Shown one piece after another: positions 34,401-43,687 of a DNA stretch of 64,000 nt. The position numbers were made by a program, and so were the translations under genes. Within the stretch, counting starts at the first letter, position 1; every line of letters begins with the position of its first letter. This DNA comes from RBG-16-57-11 sp964503145 (lineage in GTDB: Bacteria > Chloroflexota > Anaerolineae > Anaerolineales > UBA4823), in NCBI GenBank assembly GCA_964503145.1, contig CAZCYV010000006.1:124001-188000 (forward strand), read 5' to 3'. The notes beneath the pieces were generated by a model. It did no database searches, was not told the DNA's origin, and saw nothing but the letters and a program-made list of their open reading frames with translations.

Positions 34401-34453
34401 TCCCCGAGGTGTACGGGCGCGGCGCGGGCAGCCTGTTCACGGTGAAACGGTGA
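28427..34453 (+). CDS. Bacterial alpha-2-macroglobulin family lipoprotein with thioester
   Basis: A 2008-residue envelope protein. Lipobox LVLGAC is followed by a Pro/Thr linker and several Ig-like (Big_5) domains, each with a DFTT or WQF ending and a MDR/MRI-type motif. The macroglobulin MG2-like domain begins near RPIYRPGQPVYFKG. A bait-region stretch and the A2M core (DTAFWEPAVVTNADGEA) precede the thioester motif PYGCLEQ (about residue 1522). A terpenoid-cyclase-like helical domain (NADGGWGWW) and a receptor-like end complete it. Family members trap attacking proteases through the reactive thioester. ATG 28427 with AAAGG upstream is preferred to GTG 28421. Pairing with a peptidoglycan enzyme gene is typical, though usually that is PBP1c rather than an L,D-transpeptidase. 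Confidence 0.93.
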   Translation: MNAKINPILLILTIAALVLGACQPAPPRPTTQPATPMPPEPTPIPATPTEGLGVVDDGSPLPPQVVFRQPEGAQELPVDGEIRLAFDQPMDRAQTAAAFQVTTPDGKPVSGEIVWPDERTLAFKPSTRLESGSLYVASLGTQAASAQGVALDEPYDFQFVTAGDLQVTQVFPADGARDVASNAVITVIFNRPVVPLGIIEEAAELPNPLTLSPEVKGKGEWVSTSVFAFRPETTFKGNTTYTATVKAGLADATAESTLAQDYTWQFSVAKPGIESFSLSDGRTNPENNARNVLLDEYFTIRFLQPMDRQGTEAAISLTAKNGEKTPLRSEWNDPSTQVIITPTQRLALNTAYTLRVDASALAADGGALGEGLTWDFTTVPFPAVVQTNPADGQTQSHYSIDFYIKFASPMRIDTVKPRIQVTPRPEKEIEWYYDEWDWSIRGFFLEPSTRYEIRLLAGMQDIYGNAIPGDQVIRFTTAAYEPSASLLMPYESPMLRANGPAEAQEFYVSYTNIKRLTLELYSLTSQQYIGFVGGQNNAYNYRPPESTLIWKAEETSVQGLNERARKSFRPTTSEGQPLPPGFYFLGLDSPEIRNPNPFDDFRLLIVASANLSFKSSSGDGLLWLTDLETGQPIAEAPVVIYNDRAEVLKEGQTGADGAFYTALPEPPEGYVLRFALAQDGEVFAFASSAWGSGVNTWDYGIWSDYYAPSHRPVAYVYTERPIYRPGQPVYFKGIVRQDNDLDYSLPDAARVTVKISSYEEEVYKEDLPLSPFGSFDGKLTLDREATLGYYTIEVYLPGQETPAGSVTFNVAEYRRPEFQVKVEARPLNLLPDESFTATVQADYYSGGGVGDAAVAWTLTAEPFTFSPPPDLSGYSFEDTEEDRYGYQEEWQGSEIIAEGQGRTDENGRFTITLPARPKDTKRPYRLTFEASVTDLAQTTVSGRAAVIAHRSRVYPGIRPQSYVGAEGKEQAFEIVVLDWEGARLPGQGFNVEIVERRWYSVQEQDASGRVTWKSSVEEIPIQSFTDLTTDAQGEAVVRFTPPKGGIYRARVTAQDAQGNLGSASAYMWVAGKEYIPWQQTNDRGFELVTDKKTYLPGDTAQVLIASPFQGEAYALVTVERGRIRQQEVLKLTSNSTIYELPIRPDLAPNAYISVLVVKGVDEFNPRPNFKMGIAEIQVDTREQALSVEVTSDRQTAGPGEQVQYTVRTRDAQGRPVSAEVSLGLSDLATLSLLPPNSPPILDFFFSRRNLGVQTSVPLVLSLDEYNVNIKDEIQAGVAAGSGGGKGADELGVVEVRQDFPDTAFWEPAVVTNADGEASVLVTLPDNLTTWRMDARAVTPETRVGQTTHDLVSTRPLLVRPQTPRFFVANDQATLGTAVHNNTDRSLSVKVALEASGVTLTSPAEQTVEIAAGKQAYVAWEVVVDADAQRVDLIFSAQGGEYKDASRPPQGTLDNQGIPVYRYEAPETVGTSGQMTEAGTRVEGISLPRTMQATQGELTIRVSPSLAASMTDGLTYLKDFPYGCLEQTISSFLPNVLATQAMKAANLSDAELEAGLKEQVEVALQRIYNWQNADGGWGWWSREKSDPLTSAYVLLGLVEAQDAGYRVTASVIERGLNYLRLQVEPLVGLKDPHLVNRQAFVLYVLARAGKPDVNSTGQLYDQRQRMAIYSQSFLTQALAWIDAADPRLKTLLSDLSSQAIVSATGAHWEEKEVDRWNWNTDTRTTAIVLATLSVIDPQNPINANAVRWLMRNRVNGHWNGTQETAWTLMALTRWMVASGELSADYQYAVALNGEELGRGQANRETLRQTQELSVDLRDMLQGELNRLAFARSSGPGNLYYTAHLTVSLPVEKIEPLEQGIVVSRSYYRLTDTETPVVEAQVGELLLTRVTIVAPRALHYVVVEDPLPAGLEAVDQSLSTSPQSVEVPQVYSWEDVFWRGWGWWVFNHVEYRDEKVVLSADYLPAGTYIYTYLVRAGTAGVFRTIPTTAQEFYFPEVYGRGAGSLFTVKR

Positions 34454-34458
34454 GATAA

Positions 34459-34491
34459 CGCTTGCGACCCGCGCTAAGCGGGTCGCAAGCG
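34459..34491. terminator. Hairpin between convergent genes
   Basis: CGCTTGCGACCCGC pairs perfectly with GCGGGTCGCAAGCG around a five-base loop. It starts five bases after the macroglobulin stop and includes the stop region of the minus-strand gene. There is no clear T-run. Confidence 0.65.
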
Positions 34492-34995
34492 GATTTCGAT
34501 CAGAGTCCCAATATAGGGGATCTGGGCCAGGATCAGCGTCGCGTGAGCATCGCCTTTGCGGTAGTGTAGCTCTGCATCGCTCTCTGTGATTCGCGTGCCG
34601 TAGCTGACCCTCTCCCAGCCCAGGGCTTCCATTTCGGACTGGTAGAAAGCCAGCACCTCGGCGAAGTCCTGCTCGGTGAACACCGAAAAGTCATCCGGCG
34701 GGCCGATCAGCGTATCCAGATCGGTCTCTGGCGGCATGGGGATGTCGCTCAGCGGCCAGCGATCGCTGGCCGGCGAGGCGGTGGCCTTGGTCACCGAATG
34801 GATGGGGGTGGCTGAAACGGGAGACGGGCTGCTCAGGTGGATGGTGGGGGTGATGACCAACGGGTTCCTCCCCGCGCCGCGGTAAGCCGCCAGAACAGCC
34901 ATCGTCGCCAGCGCGCACAGGCAGGCGACGACCGCCAACAGAGCGGCTCCGACCCCGATCCACATCTTCGGTGTGCGTTCGACGGTGTCTTCCAA
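34474..34995 (-). CDS. Membrane-anchored protein with small C-terminal domain, unknown
   Basis: A 173-residue protein: short cytoplasmic start, one membrane helix (about 11-36), a Ser/Thr/Pro linker, and an outside domain of about 90 residues. The domain has EQDFAEVLAFYQSEMEALGWE and a strand pattern ending in the C-terminus. The FY-EM--LGW phrase recurs in uncharacterised Chloroflexota membrane proteins. No function can be assigned. Confidence 0.75.
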   Translation of the reverse strand: MEDTVERTPKMWIGVGAALLAVVACLCALATMAVLAAYRGAGRNPLVITPTIHLSSPSPVSATPIHSVTKATASPASDRWPLSDIPMPPETDLDTLIGPPDDFSVFTEQDFAEVLAFYQSEMEALGWERVSYGTRITESDAELHYRKGDAHATLILAQIPYIGTLIEIRLRPA

Positions 34996-35029
34996 GCCTC
35001 AACCTTGCAAAGTTCTTATCGCCCCAGCA

Positions 35030-35956
35030 TCAGCTCAACAGGGCCCTGGCCATCGCTTCCAACCCGGCCAGGTCGTCCTGATCGAGCCATTGCAGCATCA
35101 CCCGCTGCACGCCGGCTTGCTCCAGTTCGTCGAGTTGTTGGCGCAGTTCTGGCGCGGTCCCCACGATCACCCCGTGCTGGCGCAGTTCTTTAGCCGTGCG
35201 CTTGCCTTGCGTCCTGGCTTGCACCTTGCGCTCGACCTCGGCGCGGTCGCGGCCAAAAACGCACCCCGCCATCATCGAGCGACGCACCTGTTGGGGCTGG
35301 CGGCCAGCCTGGCGCAACAATTCATCCAATTGTGCGTTCCGGGTGCGAAACTCGTCCGCGGTGAGATAAACCGCGTTCCATTCGCCGGCATATTCGACGA
35401 CCAGGGGCAGGGTGCGGCGCGGGCCATTGCCGCCGATCAAGATGGGCGGGCCGCCAGGGCGGGAAGGGCGCGGCAGCAGAATGCCCTCTTTGAGCCTGAA
35501 ATAAGACCCCGAATAATCCACCGGCGTATCGCTGCGCAGCAAGCGGGTGATCACCTCCAACCCCTCGCGGAAGCGGGCGAATCGGCCCTCCACGTCCAGC
35601 AGATCCCAGCCATAGTTGGTGTGCTCGCGCTCCTGCCAGCCAGCTCCCAACCCAAGCGTCAACCGCCCGCCGGACAGATCATCCACCGCCGCGGCCATGC
35701 GGGCAGTCATCGTCGGATGGCGGAACGATACCGGAGAGACCAGCGGGCCAAACTGGATACGCCGGGTGTGACTGGCCAGCCAGGTGAGCGAGACCCACAA
35801 TTCGAGAGAGTCTTTGTCCGGCGGCCTGGCGTTGGTGTAGTGATCCGAGCGGTATAGCCCCACAAACCCCAGATCTTCGACCGCCCGGGCGATCCGCTGC
35901 CACCTCGGCCAGGTCAGGCCATCCTGGCCCTCGATCATGATTGCGACTTCGATCAT
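35030..35956 (-). CDS. LLM-class flavin-dependent oxidoreductase (probably F420-dependent)
   Basis: A 308-residue luciferase-like monooxygenase/reductase with the TIM-barrel landmarks EGQDGLTWPRWQRIAR near the start, YRSDHYTN, LVSPVSFRHP, GLGAGWQEREH and PPILIGGNGPRR. The family uses F420 or FMN; the early EGQ-W motif fits the F420-linked subgroup, but the cofactor is inferred. It stands 55 bp from the fructose-bisphosphatase gene on the same strand, without an obvious shared pathway. Confidence 0.85.
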   Translation of the reverse strand: MIEVAIMIEGQDGLTWPRWQRIARAVEDLGFVGLYRSDHYTNARPPDKDSLELWVSLTWLASHTRRIQFGPLVSPVSFRHPTMTARMAAAVDDLSGGRLTLGLGAGWQEREHTNYGWDLLDVEGRFARFREGLEVITRLLRSDTPVDYSGSYFRLKEGILLPRPSRPGGPPILIGGNGPRRTLPLVVEYAGEWNAVYLTADEFRTRNAQLDELLRQAGRQPQQVRRSMMAGCVFGRDRAEVERKVQARTQGKRTAKELRQHGVIVGTAPELRQQLDELEQAGVQRVMLQWLDQDDLAGLEAMARALLS

Positions 35957-36011
35957 CCTTTGGCCTCCGTCGCTGACTTCTTAGGCTGCGCCTTGCTCTG
36001 CCTGTTCGAGG

Positions 36012-37052
36012 TCATACCCGAACCTGATCATATTGGCGGATGAATTCCTCCGCTTTGAGCACCAGATCGCGGTTGCCGATGAACAGCGGGGTGCGCTGGT
36101 GCAAATGGTCGGGCTTGATATCGAGAATGTTGCGCTGCCCATCCGAAGCGTAGCCGCCCGCCTGCTCCGCCAGGAAGGCCAGCGGCGCGGCTTCGTAGGC
36201 CAGGCGCAGCTTTCCCTGGGGCTTTTTGGGGTCCTTGAAATCTGCTGGATAATAGAAGACCCCACCCGCCAGCAAATTGCGGTGAAAGTCAGCGACCAGC
36301 GAGCCGACATAGCGCAATGACAGCGCCTTGATCTGCCCGTCCAGCCCCTGCAGGTAATCCGTATAGCGCTTGACGCCTTCGCTCCAATACAAGCGATAAC
36401 CCAGGTTGACGCTGAAATAGGTGGGCGTTTTGGGGATGGTGATCTTGTAATGGGAGAGCAGAAACTCGCCCACCGTGGGGTCCAGGGTGAAACCATGCAC
36501 GCCCTGGCCGCTGGAATACACCAGCATGGTGCTGGAGCCATAGATGATGTAACCTGCCGCCACCAGGTTGCGCCCCGGCTGCAGGCAGTCTTCCAAAGTG
36601 CCCGGCCCGCTTTCGCTGATCCGGCGATAGATCGAGAAGATCGTCCCGACCGGGATGTTGTAATCGATGTTCGATGAACCATCCAGCGGATCGACCAGCA
36701 ACACATATTTTCCGGCCGGGTATTTATCGGGAATCGGCAGCGGCTGCTCGTTCTCCTCAGAAGCCAGGATTGCCAGCCGCCCGGTATGATCGTTGAGGCG
36801 ATAGATGGTCAAATCGGCGAAACGGTCCAGCTTCTGCACCACTTCGCCCTGCACGTTGACCTCCTCGGTGCGCCCCAAAATCTCCGCCAGGCCGGCGCGG
36901 GTGGTACGGCTGGCGATCACCTTGCCTGCAAGGGCAATATCGTAAAGCAACTGCGTCAGCACGCCGGTCGCTTCGGGGAATTGTCGCTGCTCTTCGAGAA
37001 TGTGGCGTTCGATGGTGGTAATTTGGGCAGGGTCTTCGGATTTAGGGTACAT
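36012..37052 (-). CDS. fbp: Class I fructose-1,6-bisphosphatase
   Basis: A 346-residue enzyme removing the 1-phosphate of fructose-1,6-bisphosphate in gluconeogenesis. Signatures are the metal site LVDPLDGSSNID, GTIFSIYRR, SSTMLVYSSGQGVHGFTLDP, and the substrate-loop region YVGSLVADFHRNLL with KLRLAYEAAPLAFLAEQAGG. Start ATG 37052 has GGAGG at optimal spacing; an ATG at 37067 is rejected. Together with pyruvate phosphate dikinase at 54357 it points to a working gluconeogenic route. A TATAAT on the minus strand at 37180-37175 is a possible -10 box with a 120-base leader. Confidence 0.96.
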   Translation of the reverse strand: MYPKSEDPAQITTIERHILEEQRQFPEATGVLTQLLYDIALAGKVIASRTTRAGLAEILGRTEEVNVQGEVVQKLDRFADLTIYRLNDHTGRLAILASEENEQPLPIPDKYPAGKYVLLVDPLDGSSNIDYNIPVGTIFSIYRRISESGPGTLEDCLQPGRNLVAAGYIIYGSSTMLVYSSGQGVHGFTLDPTVGEFLLSHYKITIPKTPTYFSVNLGYRLYWSEGVKRYTDYLQGLDGQIKALSLRYVGSLVADFHRNLLAGGVFYYPADFKDPKKPQGKLRLAYEAAPLAFLAEQAGGYASDGQRNILDIKPDHLHQRTPLFIGNRDLVLKAEEFIRQYDQVRV

Positions 37053-37175
37053 GCATATCCTCCTCAAGTTTTGTCCTGATCAAGAGCCGATTCGAAAGCC
37101 AGGGCGCCATTGGGATTACCGCCCGATGTCGGTTTCACGCCGCGCAACCTGTGCATGATGATAAGCCTATACAGA

Positions 37176-38168
37176 TTATACAGGAATATGCGGCAGAACA
37201 TCAGATGAACAGGGCTGCCCCAGAATCCAGCCCTCCACTTTGTGCAAGCGCCGATCCGCAGGCTCGTCCAGGGGCTGCAGGCCCAGGATCAGGTTGAGCA
37301 TGCCCAACAACCCAACGGTCGCATCGAAGAGATCCTCTCCATTCGGCTTTGGGCCGAAACCGTCCAACAAGGCGTGGCGCAGAGGCGGTTCCAGCGCCAC
37401 CCCTGCCTTTTCCGACCATGCCAGCAGTTGCGCAGCTTTGTCCCGGCGAGCGACCTGAGAGCGCTTGCCGCCCAAGGCCGGGGAAAATTTGATCCCCAAA
37501 TGGGTGTAATACTCTGCCGGGTAGGTCTCTGCCAGGACAGTGGCGCCGGGCAGCAGCAGATCGGAGAAGCGCCCGGAGAAAGGCCAGACCGCCACGGAAG
37601 CGCCTGTCTGCGCCTGCCGCAAGGCCGGCGCAAGCACCTGTGTCCAGCCCGAAATCGCCGCCTTGCCCACCTGCTGGCCGCCCAGAGTCCAGAAGAGCGG
37701 CGCAGCCGCGCGCCGCCCCGGGCGGGCGCGCTCGCACTCCCGGCGCAGGTCATCCATGCGGTGGAATCCCAGGGCGTCCAGCAAATGGCTCTGGCGGGCG
37801 GCGCCGGGGCGCGCCGGATAAAAGGGGCGGCGCAGGTGAATTTCATCCGGCTGCGCCGCAACGCGGTAGAAGTCGCTCCACTCGCCCTCGCCAAGCTCAG
37901 GCAGGGTGGACATGAAATCGTCGATCGCCGCGCGCCGGGCGTATGCAGCGGGCAGCCCGATCGGGAAATCGAAGCCCAGCAACAGGATCCCATTCGGCTC
38001 CATTTTCCGGCGCAGACGCTCCAGCAACCGCTCCGGCTCGCCAACCGGCTCGGCCAGACGGGCGAGATAGGAACCGTCTGGCTGAAGCGCAGCCTCGGAC
38101 ATCCAGCGCTTGCCTGGGCTGGCGCTCCAATCGGCATGGACGATCAGGGATGGGCGTGGGGAGATCAA
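37176..38168 (-). CDS. DUF429-like predicted nuclease-fold protein, unknown
   Basis: A 330-residue protein. Acidic landmarks of an RNase H-like fold are spread as in DUF429: VHADWSAS at the start, GFDFPIGLP, VLAETYPAEYY, and DLFDATVGLLG near the end. The start is a TTG at 38168 directly after an in-frame stop and without a good ribosome site; it follows the AlkZ-like gene by 24 bp and may rely on coupling. Activity is not known, and the family match is by pattern only. Confidence 0.65.
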   Translation of the reverse strand: MISPRPSLIVHADWSASPGKRWMSEAALQPDGSYLARLAEPVGEPERLLERLRRKMEPNGILLLGFDFPIGLPAAYARRAAIDDFMSTLPELGEGEWSDFYRVAAQPDEIHLRRPFYPARPGAARQSHLLDALGFHRMDDLRRECERARPGRRAAAPLFWTLGGQQVGKAAISGWTQVLAPALRQAQTGASVAVWPFSGRFSDLLLPGATVLAETYPAEYYTHLGIKFSPALGGKRSQVARRDKAAQLLAWSEKAGVALEPPLRHALLDGFGPKPNGEDLFDATVGLLGMLNLILGLQPLDEPADRRLHKVEGWILGQPCSSDVLPHIPV

Positions 38169-38192
38169 GGGTTGGTCGCCGCGGGCTGATTT

Positions 38193-39053
38193 CTATCCGC
38201 TAAGCTCGGGCAGCGCCAGATATTCGCCCGGTTGACCTTCTAGCTGGCAACCCGCCGCCAGCCGTCCTGCGTCAACCAGCGCCTGGATGGCCCTTTCGGC
38301 GTCTGCCGGCCGCCAGCCGAAAAGCTTTATCACCTCGCGCAGTTGAGCAGCGCCCAGCGAGCGAAAGTAAGCCTCGGCCAGCTTCTGGCGCGCTTCCCCT
38401 TCTTGGATGGCGTGCGCCCGCTCTAGGAGATCCGGGTAATGGCGAGCGACGATGTCGTAAGCAAAGGCATAATGCCAGGCGCCGGATTGGGTGACGCCGA
38501 CCGGCAGGATCTTGAAATCGGCTTGTAAATCGGCCAGGGCGCGCTCGAAACGGCTTTCGCTTCCTGGGCTGCTCATTCGCGTGGCCCGGCGCAGTTCCAC
38601 GGTGTCCAGACGTCCCTGATCCAGGAGCGCCTCATAGATGGCTTTGGCCTCCGAGGTCAGGCGCCCCTGTTCGTATTGCGTCAGGTAGTCTTCCTCATAG
38701 GAGCCATAATTCTCGGACAGGGCATAGAAATAGGGCAGCAGGTCGAAGGAAATCATCGTGGCCTTCTTGCGCAAGACCTTGGCGTAATACCAGGCGTCGC
38801 CGCCCAACAGCGCATCTTTCCACCCCCAGGTGACATGACCCGGGTCGTCATGCGCTTCAGCGACCGGTCGGTCGCCGGCGACCGCGGTCCACAGGCTGGG
38901 CAGGGCGACGCCCGTAATCGGCCAGAAGTAAATGAAACCCCGCTCCTGGACAAAGCGGATGGCTTCCTCTTGCGAGCGCAGCCGCAGATCTGGGCGTCGT
39001 CGGAAAGTGTATGCCTGATAATCTCTCAGTCGTTCGATCGGGATCAGGGGCAT
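38193..39053 (-). CDS. AlkZ/YcaQ-related winged-helix protein
   Basis: A 286-residue protein resembling the AlkZ-type DNA glycosylase family: RFVQERGFIYFWPITGV, a WGWKD motif, repeated winged-helix modules (SEAKAIYEALLDQGRLDTVELRR) and AERAIQALVDAGRL near the end. AlkZ removes alkylated or crosslinked bases, but the catalytic QxQ-type motif of YcaQ was not located, so this may be a non-catalytic relative. It is the first gene of a two-gene unit with the DUF429-like gene and has a good promoter. Confidence 0.55.
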   Translation of the reverse strand: MPLIPIERLRDYQAYTFRRRPDLRLRSQEEAIRFVQERGFIYFWPITGVALPSLWTAVAGDRPVAEAHDDPGHVTWGWKDALLGGDAWYYAKVLRKKATMISFDLLPYFYALSENYGSYEEDYLTQYEQGRLTSEAKAIYEALLDQGRLDTVELRRATRMSSPGSESRFERALADLQADFKILPVGVTQSGAWHYAFAYDIVARHYPDLLERAHAIQEGEARQKLAEAYFRSLGAAQLREVIKLFGWRPADAERAIQALVDAGRLAAGCQLEGQPGEYLALPELSG

Positions 39054-39088
39054 GACTCAAGGCTCGCTCGAAGGGTCTGGTAGAGCGA

Positions 39089-39117
39089 ATTATACCCCCC
39101 GTTGATCGAGGTCGCAA
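39089..39117 (-). promoter_or_regulatory. Promoter of the AlkZ-like gene
   Basis: On the minus strand: TTGCGA (39117-39112), 17-bp spacer, TATAAT (39094-39089), 36 bases before the ATG at 39053. Confidence 0.65.
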
Positions 39118-39136
39118 AAGCCGCCCTAAGCCCTCC

Positions 39137-39182
39137 CCGTGATTGATCCACGGCGGTCGGGGGTGATCTAAAAATCACCCTC
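39137..39182. other. Two adjacent hairpins upstream of the cytochrome oxidase operon
   Basis: CCGTG/CACGG (39137-39153) and GGGTGAT/ATCACCC (39161-39180) lie 110-155 bp before the oxidase operon start. Neither has a terminator T-run. They may be operators of one or both divergent units. No clear plus-strand promoter was found in 39118-39292. Confidence 0.35.
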
Positions 39183-39292
39183 CTGGTTATCCGGAAATAG
39201 CCCGTATGCCAGGAATGCGGTTGATGACAACAACGACCACATTTGGTAAATTCAGGGCTTGAGAATTCAGTGATGTCAGGGAATATCAGATA

Positions 39293-40774
39293 GTGTCCGC
39301 TGCCGATCCGAGCAAGTCCCGCCGCGTTTTGATCGCCTCCAGCCATTCGCTTTTTGGCCAGGGGCTGCGCAACCTCTTGCAGGCGCGCAAAGAGGCCGGG
39401 GTGGAGATCGTGGGGATGGTCTCTAACCTGGACGAGGCGCTACAGGCGCTCGACCGCCTGGACCCCGATCTGATCATCGTCGATTACGACGACGAGAAGC
39501 TCAACCGAGACGAGTTTCTGGCGCGATTCGTCGAAGGGGAGAAAAAGCTGCGCGTCGTCCTGCTCTCCCTGCAAAGCGCCCAGGAGGCCATCGTTTACGA
39601 CCGTCGTACGATGGCGGCTCATCAGATCGACGACTGGCTCGAAGACTGGACTTATACCGATGAAAGCTCCAAGTCGGGCATCAAAAGAAAAGTGGAGCCG
39701 AACAACGTTACCAGGAGAAGCCTTATGAAAAATCGCCTGCGACAAGCGACGCACTTGATCATTGCCGGTATTTTGGTGATCGTCGTGACTGCCTTGTTGA
39801 TCTTCAGCATGGACTATGTTCGTATCTTGCCCCTGGCGGCCAGCGAACAGGCCAGGCCGATCGACCAACTCTTCCGTCTGGAGCTGATGGTGATCGCCTT
39901 CCTGTTCTCCCTGATCGTGGTGTTCATGGTGTATAGCATCTTCGTCTTCCGCCGCAAGCGCGGCGACGCCACCGATGCGGCGCACATCGAGGGCAGCACC
40001 AAGCTGGAGGTCGCCTGGACGGTTGCGCCGCTGGCCACCGTGATGGTGTTCGCCTATTTGGGCGGCAACGCCCTGGCCGCCACGTTGGCGCCAGCGCCCA
40101 GGCCTCTGCGGGTCGAAGTGATCGGCAAACAATGGGCCTGGAGCTTCGTTTACCCGGATTACGGGGTGATCTCCGATAAGCTCTACCTGCCCGAGGATAA
40201 GCAGACCGTCCTCCTGCTCCGTTCAGAAGATGTGATCCATTCCTTCTGGGTGCCCGAGTTTCGCGTCAAGCAGGATGCGCTGCCGGGAGGCGAGGACTTC
40301 GTGCGCGAGCTGCGCATCACGCCCACCGAGCAGGGGGAGTACAAAGTGCGTTGCGCTGAATTGTGCGGTCTGCAACACACGTATATGGAGTCCCCTGTCA
40401 TCGTGCTCGGCCAGGCAGATTTCGATTCCTGGCTCAACAAGGCGGCCGGCATCTCGGATGACCCGGTGGTGCGGGGCGAGAAATGGGCGGCGAACTTCGG
40501 CTGCCGCTCCTGCCACAGCGTCGATGGCACCAAGATCGTCGGGCCAAGCTGGACCGAACTCTGCGATGGCACGGAAGTGCTGGCAGACGGCTCCACGGTC
40601 ACTGTGGATGACGAGTACATCCGCGAGTCGATCTTGAACCCCAACGCCAAGATCGTTCAGGGCTACCCCGCCGGCGTGATGCCAGCGCAATTCATCGACC
40701 CGATCACGAAGCGGCCAATCTCCGACGAGCAGATTGCCGACCTCATCGCCTACGCGCGTTCGATCTGTAAGTAG
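39293..40774 (+). CDS. coxB: Receiver-like domain fused in frame to cytochrome c oxidase subunit II with heme c
   Basis: A 493-codon frame. Residues about 10-125 look like a degenerate response-regulator receiver: RVLIASSHSLFGQGL lacks the acidic pair, while LIIVDYDDE keeps the central Asp. From residue 145 it is a CoxB: two membrane helices, WAWSF, and CuA ligands in VIHSFW and CAELCGLQHTYM. A C-terminal cytochrome c domain (GCRSCHSVDG) makes it a caa3-type subunit. The frame opens with GTG 39293 after a stop, with only a weak ribosome site. An internal ATG at 39725 has AGGAG upstream and starts a normal CoxB of 349 residues. So one fused protein, or two products from one frame, are both possible. 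It is the first gene of the oxidase operon. Confidence 0.88.
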   Translation: MSAADPSKSRRVLIASSHSLFGQGLRNLLQARKEAGVEIVGMVSNLDEALQALDRLDPDLIIVDYDDEKLNRDEFLARFVEGEKKLRVVLLSLQSAQEAIVYDRRTMAAHQIDDWLEDWTYTDESSKSGIKRKVEPNNVTRRSLMKNRLRQATHLIIAGILVIVVTALLIFSMDYVRILPLAASEQARPIDQLFRLELMVIAFLFSLIVVFMVYSIFVFRRKRGDATDAAHIEGSTKLEVAWTVAPLATVMVFAYLGGNALAATLAPAPRPLRVEVIGKQWAWSFVYPDYGVISDKLYLPEDKQTVLLLRSEDVIHSFWVPEFRVKQDALPGGEDFVRELRITPTEQGEYKVRCAELCGLQHTYMESPVIVLGQADFDSWLNKAAGISDDPVVRGEKWAANFGCRSCHSVDGTKIVGPSWTELCDGTEVLADGSTVTVDDEYIRESILNPNAKIVQGYPAGVMPAQFIDPITKRPISDEQIADLIAYARSICK

Positions 40775-40801
40775 CCAGCGAGCGACATTCTGGAGGATGG
40801 T

Positions 40802-42754
<1,953 letters not shown>

Positions 42755-42811
42755 TCATTCAGCCTGGCCGCATCGCAATCATCAGACCGGTCAGGCAAAG
42801 GAGTACAGACG

Positions 42812-43030
42812 ATGGAACTTGAAGAGAAGAAAAAGATGGCTTATCGCATCGGCGACACGGTGCTGGTCTTGTTGGTAGCACTGACCGCAGGCGAGTACTT
42901 CATCGGCAAATACGCCCCCTACTGGTGGGCGCCGCTGCTGGCGATTGCCACGCTGAAGGCCTTTTTTGTGGTGCGCGACTTTATGCACATCGGGCGCGTC
43001 TTCGCCGGAGAGGAAGAGGAGGTTCATTAA
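42812..43030 (+). CDS. coxD: Cytochrome c oxidase subunit IV-type small membrane protein
   Basis: A 72-residue protein with two membrane helices and charged ends, starting MELEEKKK and containing FFVVRDFMHIG, as in prokaryotic subunit IV/CtaF proteins. It lies between coxA and coxC and overlaps the coxC start by one base (TAATG). It is presumed to stabilise the oxidase. Confidence 0.8.
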   Translation: MELEEKKKMAYRIGDTVLVLLVALTAGEYFIGKYAPYWWAPLLAIATLKAFFVVRDFMHIGRVFAGEEEEVH

Positions 43031-43608
43031 TGACCACAGGCGCAGTATCCCTCGCAGATTATCGGCGGCGGACGTTCACCAACCGCCTTGGTTTGTGGCT
43101 GTTCATCGTATCCGATGCCTTCGTCTTCGCCGGGCTGTTTGTCGCTCGTTTCTATCTGTACGGCGGCCAGTTCCGCCCAGAATTGAGCCAGGAAGTCGGC
43201 CTGTTCGTCACCGCGATCCTGGGCGTCAGCAGCTACTTCGCCTATCGCGGCGAGGTGTCGATGAAGTTCGGCGACACCAAAGCCTATTTCCGCAACACGC
43301 TGATCACCATGGTTTTAGGCGCGCTGTTCCTGATCGGCGTGGTGGGCGTCGAATGGCAAATCGCCCCGTTCGGCCCCGATCACGACGCCCTGTGGTCGCT
43401 CTTTTACACCATGACCGGCTTCCACGCTTTCCATGTGCTGACCGGCGTGATCTTCCTGGGCCTCGTCTATCGCAACGCGCGCAAAGGGTTGTACACCGCC
43501 GAGCGCCACTGGCCGGTGGAAGCCGCGGCGATCTACTGGCACTTCGTCGATGTGGTTTGGTTCTTCTTCTACGCTGCGCTGTACCTGATCGGCGTCCCGC
43601 CCCTGTAA
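43030..43608 (+). CDS. coxC: Cytochrome c oxidase subunit III
   Basis: A 192-residue five-helix form of subunit III. Landmarks are RLGLWLFIVSDAFVFAGLF, TGFHAFHVLTGVIFL and AIYWHFVDVVWFFFYAALY. The two-helix N-terminus of mitochondrial-type subunit III is lacking, as in many bacterial enzymes. ATG 43030 has GAGGAGG directly upstream. Confidence 0.94.
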   Translation: MTTGAVSLADYRRRTFTNRLGLWLFIVSDAFVFAGLFVARFYLYGGQFRPELSQEVGLFVTAILGVSSYFAYRGEVSMKFGDTKAYFRNTLITMVLGALFLIGVVGVEWQIAPFGPDHDALWSLFYTMTGFHAFHVLTGVIFLGLVYRNARKGLYTAERHWPVEAAAIYWHFVDVVWFFFYAALYLIGVPPL

Positions 43609-43622
43609 TCTTTCGCATCCCT

Positions 43623-43659
43623 GCGCCTGGCTGCGGGCGATGACGCCGCAGCCAGGCGC
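43623..43659. other. Strong intergenic hairpin in the oxidase operon
   Basis: GCGCCTGGCTGCGG and CCGCAGCCAGGCGC are perfect 14-base complements with a 9-base loop, between coxC and the SCO1 gene. No T-run follows, so it more likely protects the 3' end of the upstream message or attenuates the assembly genes than fully terminates. Confidence 0.65.
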
Positions 43660-43687
43660 TCGAGTGGTCATTCAGCAAAAAAGATCC

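Noticed and set aside
38160..38200. Frameshift joining the DUF429-like and AlkZ-like genes
   Set aside because: The two frames are separated by a proper stop and 24 bp, and each protein has its own complete domain pattern.
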